Positions 50,888 through 62,390 are shown, counted from the stretch's first letter. The stretch is 64,000 bases of DNA from an uncultured Paraprevotella sp. (GCA_944321565.1 CALULT010000006.1:20338-84337), one strand, 5' to 3'. A program made the numbers and translations. Notes: generated by a model from the letters alone, not told the origin.

Positions 50888-50905
50888 AATCTTGCAATTT
50901 TAAAA

Positions 50906-51478
50906 TTACTTAGCACCCGCCGACTTACCAGATTTTCTGCGAATCTGTTCGCCAACGAACAAAATACCCTTACCCTTATAAGGTTCAGGCATACGGAAAG
51001 AACGAATTTTCGCGCACACTTGTCCCAACAACTGCTTGTCGTACGACTCCAATATGATAAGGGGATTTTGATTCCTTTCGGACTTCGTCTCCACCTTGAT
51101 TTCCTTCGGCAATTGGATGAAAATGTTATGGGTATATCCCAACGAAAGCTCAAGCAGGTTACCCTGGTTGCTTGCGCGGTAACCCACACCCACAAGTTCC
51201 AACTTCTTCACATAGCCTTCAGACACGCCCACGACCATATTGTGTACCAATGCACGGTACAAGCCGTGAAAAGCCTGCTTCTGCTTCATCTCAACGGCAT
51301 CATTCTGCTCGTCGATTTCAAAAGTCACTTCGGAATCAGCTACATTCACCTTAATTGAAGGATGCACAGCCTGGCTCAATTCGCCCTTGGGTCCTTTCAC
51401 AGTAACCACATTCTCTCCATTCACTGACACAGTCACACCTGCAGGAAGGTGAATCGGCAATTTACCTATTCTAGACAT
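50906..51478 (-). CDS. rplF: 50S ribosomal protein L6
   Basis: Located near the sarcin-ricin loop, 190 residues. The start is at ATG 51478 (MSRIGKLPIHLPAGV), the family's universal N-terminus; the ATG at 51493 would add five residues. Two L6 domains, the second with GYTHNIFIQLPKEIKVETKS and PEPYKGKGILFVGEQIRRKS. Confidence 0.97.
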   Translation of the reverse strand: MSRIGKLPIHLPAGVTVSVNGENVVTVKGPKGELSQAVHPSIKVNVADSEVTFEIDEQNDAVEMKQKQAFHGLYRALVHNMVVGVSEGYVKKLELVGVGYRASNQGNLLELSLGYTHNIFIQLPKEIKVETKSERNQNPLIILESYDKQLLGQVCAKIRSFRMPEPYKGKGILFVGEQIRRKSGKSAGAK

Positions 51479-51493
51479 TCTGATATCCTCCAA

Positions 51494-51889
51494 TTAATAA
51501 ACGTAGCAAAGAACCTCACCGCCGATTTTAAGCGCAGAAGCCTCCTTGTCTGTCATTACACCTTTGGATGTAGATATGATAGCAATACCTAATCCGTTAA
51601 TCACACTCGGCATGTCCTTGTAACCCGTGTACTTACGCATACCAGGTTTGGAGATGCGGATCAACTTCTTAATCGCGTTGACCTTGTTCACGGCATCATA
51701 CTTCAATGCCACTTTGATTGTACCCTGGGGGCCATCTTCCACGAACTTGTAGTTCAAGATATACCCCTTGTCAAAAAGGATCTTTGTGATTTCCTTTTTC
51801 AAATTCGACGCAGGAATTTCCACCACCCGGTGTTTCGCCATGATGGCATTCCGCAACCGCGTCAAATAATCTGCTATTGGATCTGTCAT
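51494..51889 (-). CDS. rpsH: 30S ribosomal protein S8
   Basis: Central-domain 16S rRNA binder, 131 residues. It has [20 protein letters not shown] at the N-terminus and [20 protein letters not shown] near the end, the conserved RNA-binding motif. In E. coli S8 represses the spc operon; no comparable mRNA site was identified here. Confidence 0.98.
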   Translation of the reverse strand: MTDPIADYLTRLRNAIMAKHRVVEIPASNLKKEITKILFDKGYILNYKFVEDGPQGTIKVALKYDAVNKVNAIKKLIRISKPGMRKYTGYKDMPSVINGLGIAIISTSKGVMTDKEASALKIGGEVLCYVY

Positions 51890-51943
51890 TTTATATAAAT
51901 ATTAATTAATCGGGACTCTCCCGACAATATTAAAATACTCTTC

Positions 51944-52243
51944 TTACCAGCTTGCCTTCTTCACGCCCGGAATCAAACCGCTTGATGCCATTTCACGGAA
52001 TTGGATTCTCGAAATCCCGAATTGGCGCATATATCCTTTCGGACGTCCCGTCAGCTTGCAACGGTTGTGCAAACGGATAGGATTTGCGTTCTTCGGAATC
52101 CGCTGCAACTTACGAGCTGCCTCATAAGCTTCTGCGGGATCACCCGTCTTCACGATTTTTTTCAAAGCGGCGCGTTTCTCGGCATACTTAGCTACCAGTT
52201 TGGCTCTTTTCACTTCGCGAGCCTTCATTGATTCTTTTGCCAT
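51944..52243 (-). CDS. rpsN: 30S ribosomal protein S14 (long, zinc-free form)
   Basis: Head protein, 99 residues, so the long C-minus type without the CxxC zinc motif (only [20 protein letters not shown]). [20 protein letters not shown] is the N-terminus and [10 protein letters not shown] the conserved end. Confidence 0.97.
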   Translation of the reverse strand: MAKESMKAREVKRAKLVAKYAEKRAALKKIVKTGDPAEAYEAARKLQRIPKNANPIRLHNRCKLTGRPKGYMRQFGISRIQFREMASSGLIPGVKKASW

Positions 52244-52249
52244 ATCGTC

Positions 52250-52804
52250 TTAAGCTTTAGCATTTTTAAAAGGCAAACCGAACTCCTTGAGGAGGGCATA
52301 GCCTTCTTCGTCCGTCTTTGCCGTAGTCACGAACGTAATGTTCATACCTAAAATCCGGTCTATCGCATCGATATTAATTTCGGGGAAGATGATTTGCTCA
52401 TCAACACCCAGCGTATAATTCCCGCGACCGTCGAACTTGCTCTCAATCCCCTTGAAGTCGCGGATACGGGGCAAAGCCACACGAATCAGTTTCTCCAAGA
52501 ACTCATACATTCTCTCACGGCGCAAAGTAACCATCACTCCGATGGGCATTTTCTTACGCAACTTGAAGTTTGAAACGTCTTTCTTAGAAAGCGTCGCCAC
52601 AGCCTTCTGTCCCGTAATGGCCGTAATCTCATTGATGGCCACATCAATGATTTTCTTGTCTGCAGTCGCCATGCCCAACCCTTGATTAATCACAATCTTC
52701 TTGAGCACGGGAATCTGCATGGGTGAAGTATAGTTAAATTGCTTCATCAATGCAGGCGCAATGCGCTCAGCATATTCTTTCTTAAGGCTAGCAGTATTTC
52801 CCAT
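52250..52804 (-). CDS. rplE: 50S ribosomal protein L5
   Basis: 5S rRNA-binding protein contacting P-site tRNA, 184 residues. [20 protein letters not shown] and [19 protein letters not shown] are diagnostic. Its ATG overlaps the rplX stop by one base (TAATG), implying translational coupling. Confidence 0.98.
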   Translation of the reverse strand: MGNTASLKKEYAERIAPALMKQFNYTSPMQIPVLKKIVINQGLGMATADKKIIDVAINEITAITGQKAVATLSKKDVSNFKLRKKMPIGVMVTLRRERMYEFLEKLIRVALPRIRDFKGIESKFDGRGNYTLGVDEQIIFPEINIDAIDRILGMNITFVTTAKTDEEGYALLKEFGLPFKNAKA

Positions 52805-53124
52805 TACTTAATCTCCTCTCCTGATTTTTTAGCATAACGGACCAACTTTCCGTCTTCGTTCAATCTCCTACCAATGCGTGTCGGTTTGCCAGTCTTCGGG
52901 TCAACCACATTCAGATTTGAAATGTGAACCGGAGCTTCCTGCTTCACGAAGCCGCCTTGCGGATGCTTAGCACTCGGCTTTTGGCTCTTCGTCACGATAT
53001 TCACACCTTCCACGACGGCCCGTTGCTCTTTGACAAGCACTTTCAACACCTTACCAGTCTTGCCCTTGTCCTCACCGGCATTCACATAGACTGTATCGCC
53101 TTTCTTTATATGTAATTTGCTCAT
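52804..53124 (-). CDS. rplX: 50S ribosomal protein L24
   Basis: Assembly initiator near the exit tunnel, 106 residues. It has a KOW motif at [20 protein letters not shown] and [20 protein letters not shown] further on. Confidence 0.98.
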   Translation of the reverse strand: MSKLHIKKGDTVYVNAGEDKGKTGKVLKVLVKEQRAVVEGVNIVTKSQKPSAKHPQGGFVKQEAPVHISNLNVVDPKTGKPTRIGRRLNEDGKLVRYAKKSGEEIK

Positions 53125-53142
53125 TACTTTATTTATTAGAAA

Positions 53143-53508
53143 TTAAAGTACTTCAGGTGCCAAGGAAACGACTTTCATGTTTTTCGCACGCAACTCACGA
53201 GCCACGGGACCGAAAATACGGCTACCCCTCAGTTCGCCTGCATTGTTCAACAACACACAAGCATTGTCATCGAAACGAATATAAGACCCGTCCGCACGGC
53301 GAATCTCCTTCTTCGTACGCACAATCAAAGCCTTTGATACTGCACCCTTTTTAATATCACTTGACGGGATAACGCTCTTTACAGAAACGACAATCACATC
53401 CCCGACAGAAGCATAACGTCTTCTTGTTCCGCCCAAGACACGAATGCAAAGAGCCTCGCGGGCACCGCTATTATCTGCCACAACTAATCTAGATTCTGCC
53501 TGTATCAT
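53143..53508 (-). CDS. rplN: 50S ribosomal protein L14
   Basis: Forms intersubunit bridges, 121 residues. [20 protein letters not shown] and the signature [20 protein letters not shown]-like stretch are present, ending [12 protein letters not shown]-like ([12 protein letters not shown]). Confidence 0.98.
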   Translation of the reverse strand: MIQAESRLVVADNSGAREALCIRVLGGTRRRYASVGDVIVVSVKSVIPSSDIKKGAVSKALIVRTKKEIRRADGSYIRFDDNACVLLNNAGELRGSRIFGPVARELRAKNMKVVSLAPEVL

Positions 53509-53510
53509 AA

Positions 53511-53768
53511 TTACTTAGCTCTTTCTACGATTTGTACAACTCTCCACCTCTTTGTTTTGCTCAACGGACGAGTTTCCATGATCAACACCGTATCACCTAC
53601 GTGGCAATCATTCTTCTCGTCATGAACATGGTATTTCTTCGTTTTCGAAACGAACTTACCATAAATCGGGTGTTTCTCTTTGAACTTAGCAGCTACCACA
53701 ACGGTTTTCTCCATCTTGTCGCTGATCACAACACCTGTTCTTGTCTTTCTTAAATTTCTTTCTTCCAT
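53511..53768 (-). CDS. rpsQ: 30S ribosomal protein S17
   Basis: Early-assembly 16S binder with an OB fold, 85 residues: [20 protein letters not shown] and [20 protein letters not shown]. Confidence 0.98.
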   Translation of the reverse strand: MEERNLRKTRTGVVISDKMEKTVVVAAKFKEKHPIYGKFVSKTKKYHVHDEKNDCHVGDTVLIMETRPLSKTKRWRVVQIVERAK

Positions 53769-53779
53769 TGCGAGCCCTC

Positions 53780-53977
53780 TTATTGTTTGTTAAGTTCTCT
53801 CTGACGCAACACGGTCAACATGCGAGCGATAGTCTTACGCGCCTGTTTGATTTGTGCAGGATTCTCCAGCGGAGAAACAGCATGGTTCAACAACATTTGC
53901 GTATATTTCGCCTTTTCTGCTTGAATGCGCTCAACCAAATCGTTGGTTGACATTTCTCTAATCTCAGCAACTTTCAT
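53780..53977 (-). CDS. rpmC: 50S ribosomal protein L29
   Basis: Two-helix protein at the exit tunnel, 65 residues from ATG 53977 ([18 protein letters not shown]). The ATG at 53983 would overlap rplP by four bases and adds only Met-Ile. [20 protein letters not shown] is the conserved C-terminal helix. Confidence 0.96.
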   Translation of the reverse strand: MKVAEIREMSTNDLVERIQAEKAKYTQMLLNHAVSPLENPAQIKQARKTIARMLTVLRQRELNKQ

Positions 53978-53979
53978 AA

Positions 53980-54405
53980 TCAAGCGTTTTTATCGTAATC
54001 ACGTCTAACAATAAATTTAGTGGTCACCGGAAGCTTTTGAGCGGCAAGGCGCAAAGCCTCTTTTGCGATTTCGTATGACACACCTTCTACCTCGAAAATG
54101 ATACGACCCGGAGTTATCGGGAATACATAGCCCACGGGGTCACCCTTACCTTTACCCATACGCACGTCTGCCGGCTTCTTCGTGACAGGCTTGTCGGGGA
54201 AGATACGAATCCAAATCTGGCCTTCACGCTGCATGTAACGCGTCACCGCAATACGGGCAGCCTCAATTTGGCGGCTGGTAATCCAGTGCGTCTCAAGAGA
54301 CTTTATACCGAACGTACCAAAAGCCAATTGGTTACCACGATGGGCATTGCCTTTACAACGCCCTTTTTGTGGTCTTCTATATTTTGTTCTTTTCGGTTGT
54401 AACAT
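53980..54405 (-). CDS. rplP: 50S ribosomal protein L16
   Basis: Near the A-site tRNA elbow, 141 residues. [20 protein letters not shown] and [20 protein letters not shown], then [20 protein letters not shown]. Confidence 0.98.
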   Translation of the reverse strand: MLQPKRTKYRRPQKGRCKGNAHRGNQLAFGTFGIKSLETHWITSRQIEAARIAVTRYMQREGQIWIRIFPDKPVTKKPADVRMGKGKGDPVGYVFPITPGRIIFEVEGVSYEIAKEALRLAAQKLPVTTKFIVRRDYDKNA

Positions 54406-54423
54406 AATTCCTAAAATTCAAAA

Positions 54424-55149
54424 TTAACGATTAATGTTCTTCTTCTTACGGAAGTTCCTGCCACCGCCATTTCCCGGACGGCCGTTTTCTTTTGCCTGCA
54501 CGAAGTTAGGTGCCAAATCACGCTTGCCATACACCTCGCCACGGCAAATCCACACCTTGATGCCCAACAAGCCGACCTTGGTCAGAGCCTCGGTCTTGCA
54601 GTAGTCGATATCCGCACGGAATGTGTGCAACGGCGTACGCCCTTCCTTGTACATTTCTGAACGCGCGATTTCCGCGCCATTCAAACGGCCTGAGATTAAC
54701 ACCTTGATGCCTTCGGCACCGCTTCTCATCGTATTGGCGATAGCCATCTTGATGGCACGACGATAAGCGATTTTGCCTTCCACCTGACGTGCAATGTTAT
54801 TGGCCACAATCACAGCGTCCAACTCCGGACGCTTAATCTCAAAGATGTTGATTTGGATGTCCTTGTCCGTAATCTTCTTCAACTCCTCTTTCAGCTTATC
54901 CACTTCTTGGCCACCCTTGCCAATGATTAAGCCCGGACGAGACGTGCAAATCGTAATCGTCACGAGTTTCAAAGTACGTTCAATCACAATTCTTGATACG
55001 CTAGCCTGCGCCAAACGGGCATTCAAGTACTTGCGGATTTTGCTGTCCTCCAGCAAAGAGTCTCCGAAGTCCTTTCCACCGTACCAGTTAGAATCCCAAC
55101 CTCTAATAATCCCTAATCGGTTGCTTATCGGATTAACTTTCTGTCCCAT
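54424..55149 (-). CDS. rpsC: 30S ribosomal protein S3
   Basis: mRNA-entry protein with KH domain, 241 residues. The KH motif is in [20 protein letters not shown], and the C-terminal domain includes [19 protein letters not shown] and [19 protein letters not shown]. The tail is Asn/Arg/Lys-rich. Confidence 0.98.
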   Translation of the reverse strand: MGQKVNPISNRLGIIRGWDSNWYGGKDFGDSLLEDSKIRKYLNARLAQASVSRIVIERTLKLVTITICTSRPGLIIGKGGQEVDKLKEELKKITDKDIQINIFEIKRPELDAVIVANNIARQVEGKIAYRRAIKMAIANTMRSGAEGIKVLISGRLNGAEIARSEMYKEGRTPLHTFRADIDYCKTEALTKVGLLGIKVWICRGEVYGKRDLAPNFVQAKENGRPGNGGGRNFRKKKNINR

Positions 55150-55160
55150 ACTTTTTCCTC

Positions 55161-55559
55161 TTAATCATTAGTTTTAGTGCCAACAAACAACGTCACGTGA
55201 TTCGAACGCTTGCGAATCCGGTAACCGCGTCCTTGCGGAGCCGGGCGCATTCTCTTCAGTGTAGCACCACAGTCAACAAATACTCTTGTCACGAACAATT
55301 CGCCATCTTCGGCCTTGCGTTCGTTCTTCTGTTCCCAGTTCGCAATGGCAGAACGCAACAGTTTCTCTACCTGCACAGAAGCAGCCTTGGTTGAGAATTT
55401 CAAAATGCCAAGTGCCCTGTTGACTTCCACACCGCGAATCATATCCACCACATATCTCATCTTGCGCGGCGAAGAAGGCACATCCTTCAATTTTGCGTAA
55501 TACTGGGTTTTCCGGGCTTCTTTTCTTTTTTCAGCCGCGATTTTCTTTCTTGCTCCCAT
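55161..55559 (-). CDS. rplV: 50S ribosomal protein L22
   Basis: Lines the exit tunnel, 132 residues. A basic N-terminal extension ([20 protein letters not shown]) precedes the core [20 protein letters not shown]. The tunnel-lining hairpin ends [20 protein letters not shown], with no deletion of the macrolide-resistance type. Confidence 0.97.
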   Translation of the reverse strand: MGARKKIAAEKRKEARKTQYYAKLKDVPSSPRKMRYVVDMIRGVEVNRALGILKFSTKAASVQVEKLLRSAIANWEQKNERKAEDGELFVTRVFVDCGATLKRMRPAPQGRGYRIRKRSNHVTLFVGTKTND

Positions 55560-55594
55560 TATCTGTTTTCTTTATATTTCAATAACCCACCTGC

Positions 55595-55864
55595 TTATTT
55601 CTTCTTGTTGCCGGCATGGCCGCCAAACTTGCGCGTCAGGGCAAATTCCCCTAACTTATGGCCTACCATGTTCTCGGTAATATAAACAGGAATAAATTTA
55701 TTTCCATTGTGAACCGCAATAGTATGCCCCACGAAGTCGGGCGATATCATTGAAGCTCTGGCCCATGTTTTCACAACGCTCTTCTTCCCGCTTTCATTCA
55801 TGGCGAGCACTTTCTTTTCGAGCTTCACTTCGATATATGGACCTTTTTTTAATGAACGACTCAT
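55595..55864 (-). CDS. rpsS: 30S ribosomal protein S19
   Basis: Head protein contacting A-site tRNA with S13, 89 residues. [20 protein letters not shown] and [20 protein letters not shown]. Confidence 0.98.
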   Translation of the reverse strand: MSRSLKKGPYIEVKLEKKVLAMNESGKKSVVKTWARASMISPDFVGHTIAVHNGNKFIPVYITENMVGHKLGEFALTRKFGGHAGNKKK

Positions 55865-55883
55865 AATTTACTCAGATTACTTG

Positions 55884-56711
55884 TTACTTCTTATTAGCTC
55901 TTTCGATAATATACTTGTTGGAATGTTTCTTCGGAGACCTTGTCTTCAGACCCTTAGCATACAATCCCTTACGTGAACGCGGATGGCCACCAGACTGACG
56001 TCCTTCACCACCACCCATCGGATGGTCGTGCGGGTTCATCACAACACCACGGTTGTGAGGACGACGTCCCAACCAACGAGAGCGTCCAGCCTTACCTGAG
56101 CTTTCCAACGCATGATCTGAGTTACCTACGCTGCCGACAGTTGCCTTACAAGCGCAAAGAATCTTGCGGATTTCGCCAGAAGGCAACTTGATGACGCAAT
56201 AACGTCCCTCGCGGGAAGTCAACTGCGCGAAATTACCGGCAGAGCGAACAAGCTGTGCACCTTGGCCGGGACGCAACTCAATGTTGTGAATCACCGTACC
56301 GACCGGAATGTACTCCAAAGGAAGCGCGTTGCCAATCTCAGGCGCGGCATCCTTTCCCGACATCACCGTGCTACCCACCTGCAAGCCGTTAGGAGCAATT
56401 ATATATCTTTTTTCACCGTCTGCATAGAACAACAAAGCGATACGAGCCGAACGGTTCGGATCATACTCTATCGTCTTCACCACAGCGGGAACACCGTCCT
56501 TTTCTCTCTTGAAGTCTATGATACGATATTTTCTCTTGTGACCGCCGCCGATATAGCGCATCGTCATCTTCCCGACGTTGTTACGGCCACCTGTTGAACG
56601 CTTACCATATACAAGAGACTTTTCTGGTACAGATGCAGTAATCTCTTCAAAAGTACCAATAATCTTATGTCTCTGCCCCGGTGTCGTGGGCTTAAATTTA
56701 CGTACTGCCAT
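55884..56711 (-). CDS. rplB: 50S ribosomal protein L2
   Basis: Core protein next to the peptidyl-transferase centre, 275 residues. [27 protein letters not shown]-like [20 protein letters not shown], and the highly conserved [20 protein letters not shown] with the His important for activity. Confidence 0.98.
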   Translation of the reverse strand: MAVRKFKPTTPGQRHKIIGTFEEITASVPEKSLVYGKRSTGGRNNVGKMTMRYIGGGHKRKYRIIDFKREKDGVPAVVKTIEYDPNRSARIALLFYADGEKRYIIAPNGLQVGSTVMSGKDAAPEIGNALPLEYIPVGTVIHNIELRPGQGAQLVRSAGNFAQLTSREGRYCVIKLPSGEIRKILCACKATVGSVGNSDHALESSGKAGRSRWLGRRPHNRGVVMNPHDHPMGGGEGRQSGGHPRSRKGLYAKGLKTRSPKKHSNKYIIERANKK

Positions 56712-56717
56712 CTTTTA

Positions 56718-57011
56718 TCAAATATTGCTGTAAAAATCAATCGTTTCACCTTCCTTCAGCGTCACAATCGCTTTCTTATACGCGTTTGTGCGACCCTGAA
56801 TAAGGCCGGATTTCGTGTAACGGCTTTTCCGCTTGCCGGAATACCGGCAAGTGTTCACGCCTTCTACTTTCACATTATACAAAGCCTCAACCTCCTTCTT
56901 GATGTCATACTTGTTGGCATCAGGACGGACGATGAAGCCGTATTTATTGTTAAACTTCTCCGTAATCGCGGTCATCTTCTCAGTGACCAACGGTTTAATA
57001 ATATATCCCAT
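56718..57011 (-). CDS. rplW: 50S ribosomal protein L23
   Basis: Docking site for trigger factor and SRP at the tunnel exit, 97 residues: KPLVTEKMTAITEKFNNKYG and VEALYNVKVEGVNTCRYSGK. Confidence 0.97.
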   Translation of the reverse strand: MGYIIKPLVTEKMTAITEKFNNKYGFIVRPDANKYDIKKEVEALYNVKVEGVNTCRYSGKRKSRYTKSGLIQGRTNAYKKAIVTLKEGETIDFYSNI

Positions 57012-57025
57012 AATGGTTCTCTTCC

Positions 57026-57655
57026 TTATTTGGTTAAGATTTCATCCACAATCTTGAGCGAATTTTCGGTCACAACCATCACATCCGCATCCAACACTTT
57101 ATAAGTGTTCAACTCGGCAGCACTCATCACACCCACACGTTGGATGTTTCGAGCCGACAAATATACGTTTTTATCCAAACCTGGCAAAACGAACAATGCC
57201 TTTCTACCCGAAAGTTTAAGATTGTTTAATATTTCTACAAACTCTTTTGTCTTCGGAGCCTCCATCGTGAAGTCTTCCAAAACCAAAATCGCGTTCTCTT
57301 TTGCCTTATAGCTCAACGCCGACTTACGAGCCAAAACCTTGACCTTCTTGTTCAGCTTGAAGCTGTAATCACGCGGTTTCGGGCCAAAAACGCGGCCACC
57401 ACCGACCAACACAGGTGAATTGATGTCACCGCGACGGGCACCGCCGCCACCCTTTTGGCGTCCCAGCTTACGGGTGGAACCGCTCACCTCGCTTCTCTCC
57501 TTTGCCTTTGCAGTGCCTTGGCGTTGATTGGCCATATACTGCTTCACGGCAAGATAAATGACATGGTCATTAGGCTCGATGTTATAAACGGCATCGTTCA
57601 GAAGAGCCTTTCTCCCGGTGTCTTCACCCTTGATATTTAATACACTGACTTCCAT
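57026..57655 (-). CDS. rplD: 50S ribosomal protein L4
   Basis: Tunnel-constriction protein, 209 residues. The rRNA-binding loop [20 protein letters not shown] is present, with [20 protein letters not shown]. In E. coli L4 regulates the S10 operon; no matching leader was identified here. Confidence 0.98.
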   Translation of the reverse strand: MEVSVLNIKGEDTGRKALLNDAVYNIEPNDHVIYLAVKQYMANQRQGTAKAKERSEVSGSTRKLGRQKGGGGARRGDINSPVLVGGGRVFGPKPRDYSFKLNKKVKVLARKSALSYKAKENAILVLEDFTMEAPKTKEFVEILNNLKLSGRKALFVLPGLDKNVYLSARNIQRVGVMSAAELNTYKVLDADVMVVTENSLKIVDEILTK

Positions 57656-57657
57656 TA

Positions 57658-58275
57658 TTACTTCTCAATTATAACGATTGAACCATTGTAACCCGGCACC
57701 GAGCCCTTGATAAGAAGCAGGTTGTGTTCCGGAATCACCTTTAACACTTGCAGGTTTTGCGTAGTCACACGCTCATTTCCCATTTGCCCGCCCATGCGCA
57801 AGCCTTTGAAGACCTTGGCGGGATATGAACAAGCACCGATAGAACCCGGTTTGCGGGTACGGTTATGCTGACCGTGCGTCGTCTGTCCTACGCCGCCGAA
57901 ACCATGACGCTTGACTACACCTTGGAAGCCACGTCCTTTCGAAGTCCCGATTACGTCCACGTAAACCGCACCTTCAAAAAGATCCACTGTGACAGTGTCG
58001 CCCAAATTCAATTCTTGCTCAAAATCTGTGAACTCGGCCAAGTGTCTCTTGGGGGTAGTACCAGCTTTCTTAAAGTGGCCTTTCAAGGCGGCAGACGTGT
58101 TCTTCTCTTTTGCTTCTTCAAAGCCGAGCTGAACTGCTGCATAACCGTCTTTCTCCACACTCTTAATCTGAGTAACTACACAAGGACCAGCTTCGATAAC
58201 AGTGCATGGAACATTCTTACCATCGGCACTGAATACGGATGTCATTCCGATTTTCTTTCCTAATAATCCTGGCAT
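57658..58275 (-). CDS. rplC: 50S ribosomal protein L3
   Basis: Early-assembly protein reaching the peptidyl-transferase centre, 205 residues. [37 protein letters not shown] and [20 protein letters not shown] are conserved. Two bases separate it from rplD. Confidence 0.98.
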   Translation of the reverse strand: MPGLLGKKIGMTSVFSADGKNVPCTVIEAGPCVVTQIKSVEKDGYAAVQLGFEEAKEKNTSAALKGHFKKAGTTPKRHLAEFTDFEQELNLGDTVTVDLFEGAVYVDVIGTSKGRGFQGVVKRHGFGGVGQTTHGQHNRTRKPGSIGACSYPAKVFKGLRMGGQMGNERVTTQNLQVLKVIPEHNLLLIKGSVPGYNGSIVIIEK

Positions 58276-58299
58276 TTCAGTTGATTTTAATAGATAGTA

Positions 58300-58605
58300 C
58301 TATACTTTGATTTCCACTTCTACACCGCTCGGCAATTCCAGCTTCATCAGCGCGTCCACGGTCTTTGCCGTCGAGCTGTAGATGTCAATCAGCCTCTTAT
58401 AGGAAGCCAACTGGAACTGTTCGCGTGATTTCTTGTTCACGAAAGTCGAACGGTTTACCGTAAAGATACGCTTGTGCGTGGGGAGAGGAATGGGACCGCT
58501 CACAATCGCACCCGTCACTTTCACTGTCTTCACAATCTTTTCGGCCGACTTGTCCACCAAGTTGTGGTCGTAAGATTTCAGTTTGATTCTGATTTTCTGA
58601 CTCAT
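58300..58605 (-). CDS. rpsJ: 30S ribosomal protein S10
   Basis: Head protein and NusE antitermination partner, 101 residues. [20 protein letters not shown] and [20 protein letters not shown], where Thr replaces the usual Lys next to PLPT. First gene of the S10 group, 108 bases after fusA. Confidence 0.98.
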   Translation of the reverse strand: MSQKIRIKLKSYDHNLVDKSAEKIVKTVKVTGAIVSGPIPLPTHKRIFTVNRSTFVNKKSREQFQLASYKRLIDIYSSTAKTVDALMKLELPSGVEVEIKV

Positions 58606-58713
58606 TGTTTTTATTAATTTGAGAATGAATTAATATGTAAAGGAAAGAAGGTATATCGGTTAAGAGTCATTCGCTAACCGATACCCTCTCCCCCAATTTC
58701 TATTGCCGTCCAA

Positions 58714-60831
58714 TTACACCAAGTCCGTGCGGCCTTTGATTTCCTCAAGCACGGCCTTTGCGATTGAACTTGATACCGGAGCGTGGTGGTCGTACGTCAT
58801 GGACGACGTCGCACGTCCGGAAGTAATCGTACGCAAGGCTGTCACATAACCGAACATCTCTGCCAACGGCACCATAGCTTTCACGATGCGGGCGCCGCTA
58901 CGGCTGGTATCCATGCCTTCCACTTGTCCACGACGCTTGTTCAAGTCACCAATAACGTCACCCATATTCTCTTCCGGCGTCACTACCTCCAGCTTCATAA
59001 TCGGCTCCATCAACACCGGCTTAGCTTGTGCACAAGCGTTACGGTAAGCCTGCATGGCGCAGATTTCGAAAGACAGTTGGTCGGAATCGACCGGGTGGAA
59101 AGAACCGTCCAACAGTTCCACTTTCATGCTATCCATCGGGAAGCCGCCCAAGATACCATTCTTCATGGCGTTCTCAAAGCCCTTCTGCACGGAAGGAATG
59201 AATTCCTTGGGAATGTTACCGCCAGTCACCTTATTCTCGAACTGCAGTCCGCCTTCCTTGTAATCCTCGTCCACCGGACCCACATTCACGATGATGTCGG
59301 CAAACTTACCACGACCACCAGACTGTTTCTTATACACCTCACGCAGGTTGACCGTCTTCGTGATGGCCTCCTTGTAGTTCACCTGGGGCTTGCCTTGATT
59401 GCATTCAACCTTGAACTCACGCTTCAGACGATCCAAAATGATGTCCAAGTGCAACTCACCCATACCGGAAATCACCGTCTGGCCCGTCTGCTCGTCCGTT
59501 CTTACAGTGAACGTCGGATCCTCTTCAGCCAACTTGGCCAAGCCATTGGACAGCTTGTCCAAATCCTTCTGCGTCTTCGGTTCCACTGCGATACCAATCA
59601 CGGGTTCCGGGAAGTCCATGGATTCCAACACGATTGGAGCATCCTCGTCACACAAAGTATCACCTGTGCGGATATCCTTGAAACCGATGCCGGCACCGAT
59701 ATCACCCGCGCTGATTACCTCCACGGGATTCTGGTGGTTGGAGTGCATTTGGAACAGGCGGGACACACGTTCCTTCTTGCCTGAACGGGAATTATAAATG
59801 TATGAACCAGCTTCAACCTTTCCTGAATATACACGGATAAAGGTCAGGCGGCCCACATACGGGTCGGTAGCAATCTTAAAGGCCAAAGCTGCGGTCTTGT
59901 CATCTTCCGACGGCTTGCGGTCTTCTTCTTCGCCCGTTTCCGGGTTCGTACCTACGACATTGGGCGTATCCAGCGGAGACGGAAGGAATGCACACACATA
60001 GTCCAGCAACGTCTGCACGCCCTTGTTCTTAAACGAAGAGCCGCAAAGCATCGGGGTCACTTCCATCTTCACCGTAGCGGCACGCAAGGCGCGCAGGATT
60101 TCCTCCTCCGTGATGGTAGAAGGATCATCAAAGTATTTGGACATCAGGTCGTCGTCAAACTCGGCCACTTTCTCCAACATCTTGTCGCGCCATTCTTCAG
60201 CCTCAGCCTGCAAATTGGCGGGAATGTCCTCCACGTCGTAGTCGGCACCCATCGTCTCGTCATGCCACAAGATGGCTTTCATCTTAATCAAATCGACAAC
60301 CCCCTTGAAGTTTTCTTCCGCACCGATAGGAATCACCACCGGGCACGGGTTCGCGCCCAACACGTCCTTCATCTGGCGAACCACTTCGAAGAAGTCGGCA
60401 CCCGAACGGTCCATTTTGTTCACATAACCGATACGGGGAACATTATACTTGTCGGCCTGACGCCACACCGTTTCAGACTGCGGTTCCACACCGCCCACGG
60501 CACAATAGGTAGCCACGGCACCGTCCAGCACACGCAACGAACGCTCCACTTCAGCCGTGAAGTCCACGTGTCCCGGAGTGTCAATCAAGTTAATCTTATA
60601 CTTGTTGCCGCCCCAAGTCCAGTAAGTCGTCGTAGCGGCCGAAGTAATCGTGATACCGCGTTCCTGCTCCTGGGCCATCCAGTCCATGGTGGCAGCACCA
60701 TCATGCACTTCACCGATTTTATGCGTCAAACCGGTGTAGAAAAGGATGCGCTCGGAAGTCGTTGTCTTACCGGCATCGATATGAGCCATGATACCGATGT
60801 TGCGCGTCAAATGTAAATCTTGCTTTGCCAT
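58714..60831 (-). CDS. fusA: Elongation factor G
   Basis: GTP-driven translocase of the ribosome, 705 residues. G1 [21 protein letters not shown]3 [20 protein letters not shown] and G4 [13 protein letters not shown] lie in domain I. Domain II includes [20 protein letters not shown]. Domains III-V follow, with [19 protein letters not shown] and MSTYD-like [14 protein letters not shown] near the end. This is the str-operon copy; tuf is not adjacent, as in other Bacteroidota. Confidence 0.98.
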   Translation of the reverse strand: MAKQDLHLTRNIGIMAHIDAGKTTTSERILFYTGLTHKIGEVHDGAATMDWMAQEQERGITITSAATTTYWTWGGNKYKINLIDTPGHVDFTAEVERSLRVLDGAVATYCAVGGVEPQSETVWRQADKYNVPRIGYVNKMDRSGADFFEVVRQMKDVLGANPCPVVIPIGAEENFKGVVDLIKMKAILWHDETMGADYDVEDIPANLQAEAEEWRDKMLEKVAEFDDDLMSKYFDDPSTITEEEILRALRAATVKMEVTPMLCGSSFKNKGVQTLLDYVCAFLPSPLDTPNVVGTNPETGEEEDRKPSEDDKTAALAFKIATDPYVGRLTFIRVYSGKVEAGSYIYNSRSGKKERVSRLFQMHSNHQNPVEVISAGDIGAGIGFKDIRTGDTLCDEDAPIVLESMDFPEPVIGIAVEPKTQKDLDKLSNGLAKLAEEDPTFTVRTDEQTGQTVISGMGELHLDIILDRLKREFKVECNQGKPQVNYKEAITKTVNLREVYKKQSGGRGKFADIIVNVGPVDEDYKEGGLQFENKVTGGNIPKEFIPSVQKGFENAMKNGILGGFPMDSMKVELLDGSFHPVDSDQLSFEICAMQAYRNACAQAKPVLMEPIMKLEVVTPEENMGDVIGDLNKRRGQVEGMDTSRSGARIVKAMVPLAEMFGYVTALRTITSGRATSSMTYDHHAPVSSSIAKAVLEEIKGRTDLV

Positions 60832-60854
60832 TTTATTCAGTTCCTTATAGTGAA

Positions 60855-61331
60855 TTAGAATCTAAAGTGTGCAAATGCACGGTTTGCCTCCGCCATACGA
60901 TGCATGTCTTCCTTGCGCTTGAAGGCACCGCCCTGCTGGTTGTAAGCATCCATGATTTCGGCAGCCAGCTTTTCAGCCATTGACTTGCCACCACGCTTAC
61001 GGGCATAAACAATCAGATTCTTCATGGAAACCGACTCCTTACGTTCGGGGCGGATTTCCGTCGGCACCTGGAACGTGGCACCACCCACACGACGGGATTT
61101 CACCTCCACCTGGGGAGTCACATTGTCCAATGCGGTTTTCCAAATCTCCAAAGCGCTTTTCTCTTCGTTTGCCATTTTATTTTTCACGCGCTCCAACGCA
61201 TCGTAAAAAATAGAATAGGAAAGATTTTTCTTGCCATCATACATCAGATGGTTTACAAACTTCGAAACTTTAACATCGTTAAAGACAGGATCCGGCAGGA
61301 TCACACGTTTTTTTGGTTTTGCTTTTCTCAT
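60855..61331 (-). CDS. rpsG: 30S ribosomal protein S7
   Basis: Head nucleator at the E site, 158 residues. [40 protein letters not shown] and [20 protein letters not shown]. It follows rpsL after 126 bases. Confidence 0.98.
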   Translation of the reverse strand: MRKAKPKKRVILPDPVFNDVKVSKFVNHLMYDGKKNLSYSIFYDALERVKNKMANEEKSALEIWKTALDNVTPQVEVKSRRVGGATFQVPTEIRPERKESVSMKNLIVYARKRGGKSMAEKLAAEIMDAYNQQGGAFKRKEDMHRMAEANRAFAHFRF

Positions 61332-61457
61332 TTCTCAATTGCTTTTTTCAGTCTGGCTGTATGTAGATAATCTTCAACCCTCCCACTGGAAGATTTACTC
61401 AACCTTTAACGCCACAAACCAAAACTAATAAATAAAGAATCTTTTGTTTTGATAATC

Positions 61458-61841
61458 TTACTTCTTACCGGCCTTCGGACGCTTCGCACCATATTTCGAA
61501 CGGCGCTGTGTGCGGTTGGCTACGCCCGCCGTGTCCAAAGTTCCACGCACGATGTGATAACGCACACCCGGAAGGTCTTTCACACGACCGCCACGCACCA
61601 ATACGATTGAGTGCTCCTGCAAGTTGTGCCCTTCACCCGGGATGTAAGAGTTCACTTCCTTCATGTTTGTCAAACGCACACGGGCGACTTTACGCATCGC
61701 CGAATTAGGTTTCTTAGGCGTAGTGGTATAGACGCGCACACACACGCCGCGACGCTGCGGACAGCTGTCCAGCGCGGGAGACTTGCTCTTGTCCACCAAC
61801 ACTTTTCTACCCTTTCTTACCAATTGTTGAATAGTAGGCAT
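61458..61841 (-). CDS. rpsL: 30S ribosomal protein S12
   Basis: Decoding-centre protein, 127 residues, first gene of the ribosomal cluster. [40 protein letters not shown] and [20 protein letters not shown]. The two lysines most often changed in streptomycin-resistant mutants (in KKPNSA and RVKDLPG) are the wild-type residues. The promoter is at 61924-61953. Confidence 0.98.
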   Translation of the reverse strand: MPTIQQLVRKGRKVLVDKSKSPALDSCPQRRGVCVRVYTTTPKKPNSAMRKVARVRLTNMKEVNSYIPGEGHNLQEHSIVLVRGGRVKDLPGVRYHIVRGTLDTAGVANRTQRRSKYGAKRPKAGKK

Positions 61842-61923
61842 TGTCTTTGATTTTTAAGTTGTTATATTATTATTTTTTGTATAATCTTTTTTGAGAAAAG
61901 CCATAGCAGGCCATTTCAGGGTG

Positions 61924-61953
61924 CAAAGTTACGAATTTTATTCCATTCCACAA
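61924..61953 (-). promoter_or_regulatory. Main promoter of the ribosomal cluster, upstream of rpsL
   Basis: TTG (61951-61953), a 19-base spacer and TAACTTTG (61924-61931) on the minus strand. It implies a leader of about 75 bases before rpsL. No other strong promoter was noticed within the cluster. Confidence 0.78.
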
Positions 61954-61989
61954 GGTGTTTTTTCTCTTATTTAAAGGTTAATGCGGTAA

Positions 61990-62037
61990 CAAAATACCGC
62001 AGGGCTTAATTTTTAACACACATTAAGCCTTGCGGTA
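61990..62037 (-). terminator. Terminator of the DUF3467 gene
   Basis: Two arms of 16 bases with two mismatches (TACCGCA and GCTTAAT blocks, 61995-62010 with 62022-62037), then TTTTG in the minus direction. It separates the DUF3467 gene from the rpsL promoter. Confidence 0.85.
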
Positions 62038-62063
62038 AAAACACCAATATATCAAAAGGACTA

Positions 62064-62390
62064 TTAAGCTTCCCCTTTATTAATCTTAAAAGGAGCTACC
62101 GTCCTCGGCCCACCTTTCTGCAAATCAATTTCCCCAAATGTCTGTTCATACTTGTTGACATTGTCCTGCAATGCGAAAAGCAAACGCTTGGCATGTTCCG
62201 GAGCCATCACGATCCGCGACTTCACACTGGCCTTCGGCATTCCCGGCATCATACATACAAAGTCAATAATCACCTCTGAAGCCGAATGGGCAATCATCGC
62301 CAAATTGGCATACGTGCCTTGCGCCACTTCCGGACTAATCTCGATTTGCAGCATATTGTTGTCACGCTGCTGGTTTTCTTCGTTACTCAT
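62064..62390 (-). CDS. DUF3467 family protein
   Basis: Small cytoplasmic protein of unknown function, 108 residues. Family landmarks are LQIEISPEVAQGTYANLAMI, ASEVIIDFVCMMPGMPKASV and SRIVMAPEHAKRLLFALQDN. In Bacteroidota it is commonly found near the rpoBC/rpsL region, as here. It has its own promoter and terminator. Confidence 0.9.
   Translation of the reverse strand: MSNEENQQRDNNMLQIEISPEVAQGTYANLAMIAHSASEVIIDFVCMMPGMPKASVKSRIVMAPEHAKRLLFALQDNVNKYEQTFGEIDLQKGGPRTVAPFKINKGEA

Noticed and set aside
58606-58713. Possible tuf or regulatory RNA between fusA and rpsJ
   Set aside because: The 108-base gap has no coding capacity for tuf and no recognisable structured leader.
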